Assembly: GCA_018607725.1 (NCBI GenBank)
Contig: JABBAY010000102.1
Coordinates: forward strand, 9,137 to 43,977
Source of the DNA: K189A clade bacterium
GTDB lineage: Bacteria; Pseudomonadota; Gammaproteobacteria; Pseudomonadales; Azotimanducaceae
Direction: 5' to 3'
Length of the DNA: 34,841 nucleotides
Part shown: piece by piece, positions 7,817 to 15,591 of the stretch
Layout of the letters: each line of letters begins with the position of its first letter
Numbering within the stretch: the first letter of the stretch is position 1
Translations under genes and position numbers: made by a program
Notes under the pieces: generated by a model
The model's input: only the letters and a program-made list of their open reading frames with translations
Told to the model about the DNA's origin: nothing
The model's database searches: none

Positions 7817-7886
7817 TAGGGTCGGGGTAAAATTTATTTATATAGGGTCGGGGTAAAATTTACATATGTAAATTTTACCCCGACCC
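7817..7886. repeat. REP-like palindromic element with an extra half copy
   Basis: Bases 7845-7865 and 7866-7886 are perfect reverse complements: a 42-bp uninterrupted palindrome whose arms begin GGGTCGGGGTAAAATTTA and meet at TACATATGTA. A direct copy of the first 20 bases of the arm (with TA in front) lies at 7817-7836, 26 bases ahead of its twin at 7843-7862. The shape (a GC-rich foot on an AT-rich stem, plus a solitary half unit) is that of REP elements mobilised by REP-associated tyrosine transposases, though no transposase gene is in this window. It ends 23 bases before the SGNH esterase start and could also fold in the transcript between the two plus-strand genes, limiting read-through or protecting the GH3 mRNA. 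Confidence 0.8.
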
Positions 7887-7909
7887 CATTTATTCTTACA
7901 GGAGGCGCT

Positions 7910-9055
7910 ATGTTGATCAATCATTCTGACTTGTTTGGTGTCGGTATTCAGTTTCCGGGCGCGCTCGACTTTGACCAGCGGCCAGCGGGCTTGAGTCCAC
8001 GTCGGTTGCCGGCCTGGACCCGGCCGCAGGTGCCGGATGTGATGGATGTGATAGTGCGCATGCCGTCGGGGGTTAGGCTCTCGTTGGCCACAGACTCGGC
8101 GTTTATTGAGCTGCAGGTTCAGAGTACGCGGATGTTTACACCGCCAGCAGTGCCGGGTCATGTAAGCTTTGATTTGATGATTAATCACCAGGATATTCGC
8201 CACGCCCAGGTTGATGCGGGCAACAGTATCCAGCTTAACCCGGCCAGGTCTGGAGATTTCGAGTTGATCAGGGGCGAGGCATACACCATCCGATTTGACG
8301 ATTTGCCCGCCGGCGTGAACCAATATGAGCTCTGGCTGCCGCACAATGCATTTATGGAAATACGCAGTGTCAGGCTCGCCAACAATAGTGTGATCCAGCC
8401 GGTTACAGATGACCGGCCGCGCTGGCTGCACTATGGCAGCTCTATCAGTCACTGTATGGAAGCTGACTCACCCACCGGCACCTGGCCGGCGGTGGCGGCT
8501 TACGCTGGTCAGCAGCAGGTTAATCTGCAGTCCTTTGGTTTTGCCGGCCAATGTCATCTGGATCAGTTTGTCGCCCGGGCAATGCGTGATTTGCCGGCGG
8601 AGCTGATCTCCTTGAAGGTGGGCATTAATCTGGTGAATATGGATTCCATGCGCGAGCGAGTCTTCCCGTCAGCGTTGCACGGCTTTTTGGATACGCTCAG
8701 GGAAGGTCATAAGCAGACGCCCATTATTCTAGTCTCGCCGATCTATTGTCCCAGTGCCGAAGATAGTCCCGGCCCGACGTTGCCAGACCAAGATGGTAAA
8801 TTTCGCACCCATGAGGGTAATGAGCGTTTGCGTCAGGGGGCCTTGTCCCTAAAACGGATTCGTGAATTGATGGCTGAACTGGTGTCGCAGCGCAATCAAG
8901 CGGGTGACGCAAACCTGCGCTATTTAGATGGCCTCGAATTGTTCGGTGAGGCAGACGCAGCTGATCTGCCGGATCTATTGCATCCGAATCCGGCAGGTTA
9001 TCGGCGGATGGGTGAACGCTTTGCGAGCCGGGTATTTAATGGCGCTTATTTTTAA
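7910..9055 (+). CDS. SGNH/GDSL-family esterase with N-terminal beta domain
   Basis: The 381-residue protein has two parts. Residues 1-165 are beta-rich (PDVMDVIVRMPSGVRLSL, VNQYELWLPHNA) and resemble the jelly-roll domain preceding some carbohydrate esterase catalytic domains. Residues 170-377 form an SGNH hydrolase: block I HYGSSISHC with nucleophile Ser178, block III VGINLVN with Asn240, and block V DLLHPNPAGY with Asp355 and His358. SPIYCPSAEDSPGPT (276-290) is typical of a widespread uncharacterised subgroup. The likely reaction is removal of acetyl or other acyl groups from a carbohydrate or small molecule, matching the GH3 gene just upstream. No signal peptide. A strong AGGAGG site precedes ATG, so it can be translated independently despite the palindrome before it. 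Confidence 0.85.
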   Translation: MLINHSDLFGVGIQFPGALDFDQRPAGLSPRRLPAWTRPQVPDVMDVIVRMPSGVRLSLATDSAFIELQVQSTRMFTPPAVPGHVSFDLMINHQDIRHAQVDAGNSIQLNPARSGDFELIRGEAYTIRFDDLPAGVNQYELWLPHNAFMEIRSVRLANNSVIQPVTDDRPRWLHYGSSISHCMEADSPTGTWPAVAAYAGQQQVNLQSFGFAGQCHLDQFVARAMRDLPAELISLKVGINLVNMDSMRERVFPSALHGFLDTLREGHKQTPIILVSPIYCPSAEDSPGPTLPDQDGKFRTHEGNERLRQGALSLKRIRELMAELVSQRNQAGDANLRYLDGLELFGEADAADLPDLLHPNPAGYRRMGERFASRVFNGAYF

Positions 9056-9076
9056 ACCAACAGGTATGTAGAGCAA

Positions 9077-9115
9077 CAGGCCGCTGCAGCTAAATTCTGA
9101 TCAGGCAGCGGCTTG
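9077..9115. terminator. stem-loop between convergent genes, probable bidirectional terminator
   Basis: CAGGCCGCTGC (9077-9087) pairs with GCAGCGGCTTG (9105-9115), an 11-bp stem with one G-U pair and a 17-base loop. It lies exactly between the ends of the convergent esterase (9055) and P450 (9120) genes. No T-run flanks it in either direction, so termination strength is uncertain. Confidence 0.5.
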
Positions 9116-9119
9116 TGTC

Positions 9120-10382
9120 TCAGATCATTTCAAAGCGGATCGGTAGGTTCTTTAAGCCGCCGACAAAGGTCGACTGGCTATAGCGTGGCTCGCCGGCCAG
9201 TTCAATGTGCTTGACCCGTTTGATGAGCTCCTTAAACAGCGCTGTCATTTCCATGCGCGCCAGATGCTGGCCCAAACACACATGCGCACCAAAGCCGAAC
9301 GCCAGCTGCTTGGCATCACGACGATCAACCTTGAATTCAAATGGCTGGTTAAAAATCTCTTCATCGCGATTCGCCGACGGGTACCACAGGATTACAGATT
9401 CGCCAGCCTTGATAGTCTGGCCGCGCACTTCAGTGTCTTGTGTCGCGGTCCGCATAAAGTGGCGTACTGGTGTTACCCAGCGAATGGCTTCGTCGATAAA
9501 TGTTGGTAAATACCGCTCGGGGTCAGAACGCAGCAGCGCAAATTGGTCAGGGTTCTGCAGTAACGCCAGCAGACCGCCAGCGGTTGATGCGCTGGTTGTG
9601 TCATGACCGGCGGTGGCGATGATGATGTAGTACCCGTTAGCGTCGTTGACCGGAATGGGTTCGTCGTTAATCTTCGCGTTTGCAATCACGGTGGCGACAT
9701 CGTCAGTCGGATGCTTGCGCCGATCCTCGGTGATCTTGGCGAAGTAGCTTTCGAAATCAAGAATGACATTATTGATGTCGGTAATCTCGAAAGAGCGCTG
9801 CACATCAGGGTCTGCAGCGCCAAATAATTCCTGGGTGAGTTTGAGCATATAGGCCTCGTCCTCTTCCGGTACGCCAAGTACCGACATAATGACTCGCAAG
9901 GGGTACCACATGGAAACATCCTTGACGAAGTCACAGGCGCCATCCATGTCTAGCATGCGATCTACATACAGCGTCGCCAACTCATCAATTCGGCCCTGCA
10001 GTTTGCGCAGGTTGGAGCCCATGAACCAGCCTTGGGTCAACATGCGGTAGGCGCGATGATCCGGGTCATCCATTTGCACTAACGAGCGCACCAGATGCTT
10101 GCGGCCAGTCAAGGCCATGATCGCTTCGTTGACCATAATAGGCGCCAGGGTCGGCCTTGGGTCACAGATAAAAGCGCGGTTAGCTTCGATGGCTTTGATA
10201 TCGTCATACTTGGTGATGGACCAGAAGGGTTCAAAGCCTTCCGGTGAAATTTTGCGCACCGGCTCATGTTCGCGCAACCAGGCCAGGGTCTCGTGAATGG
10301 CTTGTTCATCTGACCAAACGACGGGGTTGACCAGGGCTTGGTCAAGGGCGGGCGATTGGGTGCGTTCTGACATATCCGACAT
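9120..10382 (-). CDS. cytochrome P450 monooxygenase
   Basis: A 420-residue soluble bacterial P450. Seen directly: I-helix oxygen-activation motif AGHDTTS (258-264), K-helix EAIR (298-301), and the heme loop FGFGAHVCLG (362-371) with thiolate ligand Cys369. There is no membrane anchor and no fused reductase, so it needs a separate ferredoxin and reductase, which are not in this window. The length and N-terminal layout (ETLAWLREHEPVRK) resemble the CYP107/CYP124/CYP125-like bacterial class that hydroxylates fatty acids, terpenoids or steroids; the substrate is not deducible. Two starts are possible (10382 or three codons in, 10373); the first has an ACAGG upstream. Next gene downstream on its strand is none; the methyltransferase upstream is 155 bases away. 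Confidence 0.93.
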   Translation of the reverse strand: MSDMSERTQSPALDQALVNPVVWSDEQAIHETLAWLREHEPVRKISPEGFEPFWSITKYDDIKAIEANRAFICDPRPTLAPIMVNEAIMALTGRKHLVRSLVQMDDPDHRAYRMLTQGWFMGSNLRKLQGRIDELATLYVDRMLDMDGACDFVKDVSMWYPLRVIMSVLGVPEEDEAYMLKLTQELFGAADPDVQRSFEITDINNVILDFESYFAKITEDRRKHPTDDVATVIANAKINDEPIPVNDANGYYIIIATAGHDTTSASTAGGLLALLQNPDQFALLRSDPERYLPTFIDEAIRWVTPVRHFMRTATQDTEVRGQTIKAGESVILWYPSANRDEEIFNQPFEFKVDRRDAKQLAFGFGAHVCLGQHLARMEMTALFKELIKRVKHIELAGEPRYSQSTFVGGLKNLPIRFEMI

Positions 10383-10537
10383 GGCTGGCGACCTGTTATA
10401 GAGAAACGGTGAGTGCCTGCGCTTATCAATGATTGCTGCAGGCGCGCGAGGTACTGAGCTGGAATCTTGCCAGATTTGAAGGAGGTTGGCGAATAGCCAC
10501 GGAGCGTTGTGGTTTTATCGGTTTGGTGACGTGCTGT

Positions 10538-11353
10538 TCAGGCGACAGCCTTGCGCACCACCCAAGCTTCTTCAAGCGGCCACTGGTTGCCCCAGTCTTT
10601 GTCAGCCCAGTTATAGCGGGTCTCAGCGCCTTGCGGAACGCGCAGCTCAACCAGCCGCTCGACCACCAATTGGTTGGCCGTGAACAAGCTGATCCAGTCG
10701 CCGTGATTGAGATGAAACTCAGTCTGGCCCGGACAGTCGGGCCATTCAATCCGGTGCATGTCGAAGTAGGGTCGCAGCAGTTGCTCGCCCACGGGGCCAT
10801 CGGAATCATAGTCAGGAACGCACATCATCATGAGTGCAGAGTTGGTCAAGAGCACCAATTGACCGCCGGGCTTGAGGAGTCGCGCCGCCTCAGGAATCCA
10901 GCAATAAGGATCAGACCACAGCGCGGCGCCGTATTCAGAGATAGCAAAGTCGAAACTGGCCTTCGGCAAGGGAACAGATTCCGCGAAACCCTCAATGATC
11001 TCAAACTCCAGTCCATGTTGTTTTTGCAAGCGCCGCGCAGTGGTCAGTTGATTCGGCGTCGGATCCAGGGCGACGACCGTCGCGCCGCGACGTCGCATCC
11101 AGGCAGAGACATAAGCGGTACCGCACCCCAGCTCAATACAATGCAGGCCCGTCATGTCCTCGGGTAACAGGTGGGTATGGGTGTCAGGGATACCAAAGAC
11201 GCCCCAGTAAGGTTGGTCTGAGTCCCAAGCGGCTTCCGCGGCAGCAATATAGTCTGCGGCCTTGTCTTGCCAGGCCATTTTGTTGCCGCTGAGGTAGTCC
11301 GGGGGCGTGGCGTTAGGCGCTTGAGGTAGTGTGTCAGTATCAAGCTTAGACAT
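10538..11353 (-). CDS. class I SAM-dependent methyltransferase
   Basis: The 271-residue protein contains the Rossmann methyltransferase core: motif I CIELGCGTAYVSAW (72-85), an acidic residue after the second strand in VVALDPTPNQL (93-103), FEIIEGFAESVPLPKASFDFA for motif II region (parts of about 116-136), and ARLLKPGGQLVLLTNSA (motif III area). This is the Methyltransf_11/25 pattern for small-molecule methylation; no substrate domain is recognisable. The C-terminal half is rich in Trp and His (HLNHGDWISLF, YNWADKDWGNQWPLEEAW). It sits between the P450 and topoisomerase III on the same strand. A weak AGAG is the only ribosome-binding hint before ATG. Function in a P450-linked pathway is possible but unproven. 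Confidence 0.85.
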   Translation of the reverse strand: MSKLDTDTLPQAPNATPPDYLSGNKMAWQDKAADYIAAAEAAWDSDQPYWGVFGIPDTHTHLLPEDMTGLHCIELGCGTAYVSAWMRRRGATVVALDPTPNQLTTARRLQKQHGLEFEIIEGFAESVPLPKASFDFAISEYGAALWSDPYCWIPEAARLLKPGGQLVLLTNSALMMMCVPDYDSDGPVGEQLLRPYFDMHRIEWPDCPGQTEFHLNHGDWISLFTANQLVVERLVELRVPQGAETRYNWADKDWGNQWPLEEAWVVRKAVA

Positions 11354-11454
11354 GTTGTGCGCTCTGGTTGCAGATCGGGTTCTACAGGCTGGGTTCTGTA
11401 GACCAGGCTCGCAGAGGTCAAAGTATGCCCATTCGCAGCCAAGGATGGCAATAG

Positions 11455-13482
11455 TTACGCGGTGGGTGCTTTGGCCCGAGCTTTGGTCGGGGCTTTGGTG
11501 CGAGTGCTGGCGCGGGTGGTGGGCTTTTTGTCGGCTTTTTTGTAAGATTTTTTGTAAGATTTTCTGAAAGCCGGCTTGTTAGCCTGAACGTCCTTCAAGC
11601 CCGTCGGCAGCTGCACCTGGCTTTGAATGATGAGATCCTTCAGCGCGGTTTCCAACGGCGACATGAAGGCCTGGTAGCTGGTTTCCTTGCGGCTGATGGC
11701 ACTCAACAGTGTTTCCCACTGGGCAGTCATGTCAGGGGTGGTGGCCATCAATGGCAGGCTGGTGATCAAGCCCTTGCCCGCAGGGGTTGAGCGAATAGTC
11801 TTGCCTTGGCGGTGCAGGAACCCGCGGTTGAACAACAGCTCGATGATGCCGGCTCGAGTGGCTTCAGTACCCAGGCCATCGGTTTCCTTTAACACCTGCC
11901 TGATTTCTGGATCCTGCACGTAACGGGCGATACCGGTCATGGCCGCGAGCAAGCTGGCATCGTCAAAGGGCTTGGGTGGCGTCGTTGTCTTCGCTAGCAC
12001 CTCGCCGGTTTCGCTGTGGCAGACGTCACCTTTTTTTAATGTCGGTAGGTGGCTGTTGAGGGCGACATCCTGCGGTGGTCGCTTGTCCGGTTCCCGGCTC
12101 GGCTCTCGGTTCGGCTCCCTATTAGAGAACAGCTGTTTCCAACCAGCAGTTAGAGCTTCACTGGCTTTGGCAATAAATGTGCCGCCAGCAATCGCCAATT
12201 CAATCTGGCTTTCTTGCCATTGGTGATGGGGATAGAACTGAATCAGGTATTGCCGAGCCGCCAGCTCATAAATGTCACGCTCGGCTTTGCTGAGCTTGCT
12301 GGTATCGAGCTTGCGCGCCGTGGGGATAATGGCGTGATGGGCCTCGACTTTTTTGTCATCCCAAGCTTTACTCACCAAGCTGGCGTCAGCCTGGGTCACG
12401 GCAGCTGCCAGTGTCTGGCTGTTATTTTTGACGGCATCCAGCACCCCATGACGATCCTTGAGGTGTTCTTTGGGCAGATAGCGTGAGTCAGAGCGAGGGT
12501 AGGTCAGAAGCTTATGGCGCTCATACAGGCTCTGACAAGTGTCCAGTACGGTCTTCGCACTCATACCAAAGCGTTTCGCGGCATCGATTTGCAAGCTGGA
12601 TAAGTTATAGGGCAGGGGGGCTGCCTGTTGTCGCCGCTTAATGCTACAGCTGGTTACCGTCGCTGGTTGCTGGGTAATTCGCTTGGCGACATTTTCCGCC
12701 AAGCCCCGTGACAGCACCCGGCCTTCTTCGTCTTGCCAGGGCAGGCATTCTTCGCTGGGTTGCCAGCGGGCCTTGAACCGGTCGCCATTGGCGGCCAACA
12801 GATGGGCGATGACCTGATAAAAGGGCTTTGAGACAAAGTGCTCGATCTCAATGTCCCGAGCGACTACGAGTCCCAGCAGGGGCGTTTGAACTCGACCAAC
12901 AGACAAGACGCCCTGATAGCCCACCTTGCGACCCTGCAGGGTAAAGGCCCGGGTCATATTGATGCCATAGAGCCAATCTGCCCGCGAGCGGGCCAGCGCC
13001 GAGGTGGACAAAGACGCGAACTCTCGATTATTGCGCAGCTGCCCCAGGGCACGGATGACGGCGCTGGGATTGAGATCGTTAATCAGGCAACGTTGAATAG
13101 ACGCGCGTTTGGCGCCCTTAACACCCAGGTAATCGATGACCTGGTCAACCAGTAGCTGACCCTCGCGATCCGGGTCACCGGCGTGGACGAGTTCATCGGC
13201 GTCTTTGATCAGCTGACGTAGTACCGCCAGCTGCTTGCGGCTGGTGGGTTTAGGTTTGAGTTGCCATTTTTCGGGCACGATGGGCAGATGTTCCAGCTGC
13301 CATTGTTTGAATCTAGCATCATAAGCATCGGGTTCAGCCTGCTCTAGCAAGTGACCCACACACCAGCTGACACAATCGCCGTTACCCACCATGATATAGC
13401 CGTCGGCCTTTTTATGGGGCTTGGGCAAGACTTCGGCGATGGCGCGGCCAAGACTGGGCTTTTCGGCAATATAGAGCTTCAT
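11455..13482 (-). CDS. topB: DNA topoisomerase III
   Basis: Type IA topoisomerase of 675 residues that passes single strands and decatenates DNA. The TOPRIM domain starts YIAEKPSLG (Glu7) and holds AGDPDREGQLLVDQV (101-115; Asp103, Asp105). The active-site tyrosine is Tyr328 in LLTYPRSDSRYLP (325-337). SVGRVQTPLLGLVV (194-207) and TDGLGTEATRAGIIELL later are further family motifs. No zinc-finger cysteines follow; instead a lysine-rich basic tail (KSYKKSYKKADKK, then TRTKAPTKARAKAP) ends the protein, as in other topoisomerase III enzymes. An Arg-Glu-Pro repeat (NREPNREPSREPDKRP) forms a linker before the last catalytic segment. The ribosome site is poor. Nothing suggests a plasmid or ICE location. 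Confidence 0.95.
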   Translation of the reverse strand: MKLYIAEKPSLGRAIAEVLPKPHKKADGYIMVGNGDCVSWCVGHLLEQAEPDAYDARFKQWQLEHLPIVPEKWQLKPKPTSRKQLAVLRQLIKDADELVHAGDPDREGQLLVDQVIDYLGVKGAKRASIQRCLINDLNPSAVIRALGQLRNNREFASLSTSALARSRADWLYGINMTRAFTLQGRKVGYQGVLSVGRVQTPLLGLVVARDIEIEHFVSKPFYQVIAHLLAANGDRFKARWQPSEECLPWQDEEGRVLSRGLAENVAKRITQQPATVTSCSIKRRQQAAPLPYNLSSLQIDAAKRFGMSAKTVLDTCQSLYERHKLLTYPRSDSRYLPKEHLKDRHGVLDAVKNNSQTLAAAVTQADASLVSKAWDDKKVEAHHAIIPTARKLDTSKLSKAERDIYELAARQYLIQFYPHHQWQESQIELAIAGGTFIAKASEALTAGWKQLFSNREPNREPSREPDKRPPQDVALNSHLPTLKKGDVCHSETGEVLAKTTTPPKPFDDASLLAAMTGIARYVQDPEIRQVLKETDGLGTEATRAGIIELLFNRGFLHRQGKTIRSTPAGKGLITSLPLMATTPDMTAQWETLLSAISRKETSYQAFMSPLETALKDLIIQSQVQLPTGLKDVQANKPAFRKSYKKSYKKADKKPTTRASTRTKAPTKARAKAPTA

Positions 13483-13577
13483 CAGCGTTGGCAGACACCG
13501 GGTATAAATTGATAGTTGGATATTACTGTATATATAGCCAGTATCAAAGTGCGTTGGATGATTTTGTCGAAAATGAT

Positions 13578-13620
13578 CATCCCCTTAGGCAAGGGGATGC
13601 AAGGGGACGCAAGGGGATGA
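13578..13620. repeat. hairpin followed by three 10-bp direct repeats
   Basis: CATCCCCTT (13578-13586) and AAGGGGATG (13591-13599) form a 9-bp stem with a 4-base loop. The right arm begins a tandem array: AAGGGGATGC, AAGGGGACGC, AAGGGGATGA (13591-13620), so the left arm could pair with either of two copies. It lies between topB and the amidohydrolase gene, upstream of topB, and could modulate read-through; no T-run is present. Confidence 0.65.
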
Positions 13621-13691
13621 ATGTCCGAGTGTCCCGACAGCCCACAGGCTGGGGCTTGTTGGTGTGCGGGACCCAGCATATCAGCCGTGCT

Positions 13692-15410
13692 CTAGCGCGC
13701 GGCGTGTACCTCGTTGGAGCGTCTGACGAGTTTGCCTGGCAGCGCGCCAGTGTGCTCGCCGTTTCTGAAGATCACTTCGCCAGCCTTGATAGTGGCTTCA
13801 TAGCCGCCAGCCCGCTGCACCAGACGGCGTCCGCCAGCGGGCAAATCGAAGATCGCCTCAGGCCGAAACAGGCGCATGGCCTCGAAGTCGATGATGTTGA
13901 TGTCTGCCATCCAGCCTTCGCGAATTCGGCCGCGGTCAAACATGCCAAAGGCTTCCGCTGTATTGGAAGTTAATGCCTGCACAATAAACTCCAAGCTCAT
14001 CTTGTCGCCCTTGGTACGATCTCGGCCCCAGTGAGTCATGATAAAGGTGGGCATGCCGGCATCGGCGATGACACCACAGTGGGCGCCGCCATCACTTAAG
14101 CCGAACAATACATTGGGATGCTCAAGCAATTTCTTCTGCCCGTCGAGGGAGAAGCCCTGGTAACCGCCGAGGGGTTGGTAGAACAACTCTTTGCCGTCGT
14201 TGGCCACCAAAAGGTCATACATGACCTCCATGGCGTCCTGGCCTTGGGCGCGAGCGATACCGGCAATGCTGTCTTCGGCGTCTGGTTCATAGTTGGGATT
14301 GTCACCCAGGGGGAACACTTGGTTCATCAGTTGCGCCAGGTTCTGCATCAAGCCACCCTTGATGGTCGATTCCTCGGCCAGTATTTGAGCCTTCATGGCA
14401 GGAGCTGACATGGCCTTTACCAGCTCATCATGGCTCAGCTGTGCCAGCTGGTCGCGGAACGTCGGATGGCCCACAAAGGCGTGAAAGCTGGATTGCAGTC
14501 CATGGAGTACACCAGTGGGTCGACCTGCCGCCTGGGGCCGGATCTCTCGGCCTTCTTGACGAGCTTGCTCGGCAAGCTTGTACATCTTGCCGTTCTCATA
14601 GGCCGGTGCGGTGGTGGCGATCAGAGTCACGGTCAGGCCAGTCTGTTTCTGGAACTCGGTAACCCAGGCCCATTCTTCATCTTCGCCTAAGTGGTCGGAA
14701 ACCAGTTCAAACACGGAATTGTTCAGCCCCTTCATGCCCAGACCCAGTGCCAGCATCTCATCGTTGCCGGAGAAGGTGCCGGGCATAAAGTCGCCCTTGA
14801 TGTCCTTGTGGAGCAGGGTTTTGGAGCTCGAAAATCCCAGCGCGCCAGCCTCGACACCCTCGCGCACCAGGTCAGCCATCTGCGCCACTTCCTCGGCACT
14901 GGGAGCATAGTCGGTATTACAACGTTCGCCCATGACATAGGCGCGAATGGCGCCGTGGGGAACTTGGGCGGCCACATCAATAGCGCGCGGAAATGCTGCC
15001 AGAGCATCCAAATATTCCGGGAAACTCTCCCACTGCCAGTTGATGCCTTCCGCCAGTGCAGCGCCGGGAATGTCTTCCACGCCTTCCATGAGTTGGATCA
15101 GAAAATCGCGGTCCCGAGGGCGAACCGGTGCGAATCCCACGCCGCAGTTGCCCATGACGACAGTGGTCACGCCATGCCAGCTGGAAGGTGCCAGAATAGG
15201 GTCCCAGGTAGCCTGGCCGTCATAGTGCGTATGAATATCGACCCAGCCTGGTGCGACCAGTTTGCCTGCGGCATTGATTTCTTCCGCGGCGGTTTCAGTA
15301 ATCTCGCCAATCCTTGCGACCTTGCCATCCTTGATGCCGATATCGGCCACATAACGCTGCTCACCTGAGCCATCAATAATGGTACCGCCACGAATAATCA
15401 AATCGAACAT
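13692..15410 (-). CDS. N-acyl-D-amino-acid deacylase-type amidohydrolase
   Basis: The 572-residue protein belongs to the D-aminoacylase branch of the amidohydrolase superfamily. Visible: small beta domain start LIIRGGTIIDGSG, then APGWVDIHTHYDGQ (53-66) with metal ligands His60 and His62, MGNCGVGFAPV (86-96) with the family's conserved metal-ligand cysteine Cys89, GFSSSKT, SDGGAHCG (late metal-site Asp), and a C-terminal GWMADINIIDFE return strand. Family enzymes hydrolyse N-acyl-D-amino acids, but this long subgroup (over 550 residues) is annotated loosely and often lacks tested substrates. An AAAGGA site precedes ATG. It lies 181 bases downstream of liuD on the same strand, in the position where some relatives have liuE; co-transcription with the liu genes is possible but unproven. 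Confidence 0.85.
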   Translation of the reverse strand: MFDLIIRGGTIIDGSGEQRYVADIGIKDGKVARIGEITETAAEEINAAGKLVAPGWVDIHTHYDGQATWDPILAPSSWHGVTTVVMGNCGVGFAPVRPRDRDFLIQLMEGVEDIPGAALAEGINWQWESFPEYLDALAAFPRAIDVAAQVPHGAIRAYVMGERCNTDYAPSAEEVAQMADLVREGVEAGALGFSSSKTLLHKDIKGDFMPGTFSGNDEMLALGLGMKGLNNSVFELVSDHLGEDEEWAWVTEFQKQTGLTVTLIATTAPAYENGKMYKLAEQARQEGREIRPQAAGRPTGVLHGLQSSFHAFVGHPTFRDQLAQLSHDELVKAMSAPAMKAQILAEESTIKGGLMQNLAQLMNQVFPLGDNPNYEPDAEDSIAGIARAQGQDAMEVMYDLLVANDGKELFYQPLGGYQGFSLDGQKKLLEHPNVLFGLSDGGAHCGVIADAGMPTFIMTHWGRDRTKGDKMSLEFIVQALTSNTAEAFGMFDRGRIREGWMADINIIDFEAMRLFRPEAIFDLPAGGRRLVQRAGGYEATIKAGEVIFRNGEHTGALPGKLVRRSNEVHAAR

Positions 15411-15591
15411 CTGTTGGTCCTTTTGTTTGACATTTGGAGTTGAATTTGAGTCTTAGACTAGGTTAATTCGCGGTTCACGACAAGCAGGCGTTCACAGCCC
15501 TCGTGGCGGCCGTGACAGCGCGGCTGCAAGGCGCTGAAATTGGGCCGCAGAAAGGCCTAGGAAAGGTAGGAGTATGGCTGGATCAGCAGGT

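Noticed and set aside
7838-8452. Minus-strand frame of 204 codons over the esterase start
   Set aside because: Antisense shadow of a gene with full SGNH motifs; its own product has no recognisable features and its end lies in the palindrome.
10433-11167. Plus-strand frame of 244 codons over the methyltransferase
   Set aside because: Antisense to a clear SAM methyltransferase; the peptide looks like a compositional shadow.
11455-13482. Topoisomerase III as a marker of an integrative element
   Set aside because: No integrase, relaxase, partition or transfer genes are in the window; chromosomal topB is common in gammaproteobacteria.
14691-15368. Plus-strand frame of 225 codons over the amidohydrolase
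   Set aside because: Antisense to the metal-binding HTH and GNCGVG motifs of the real gene; no independent support.
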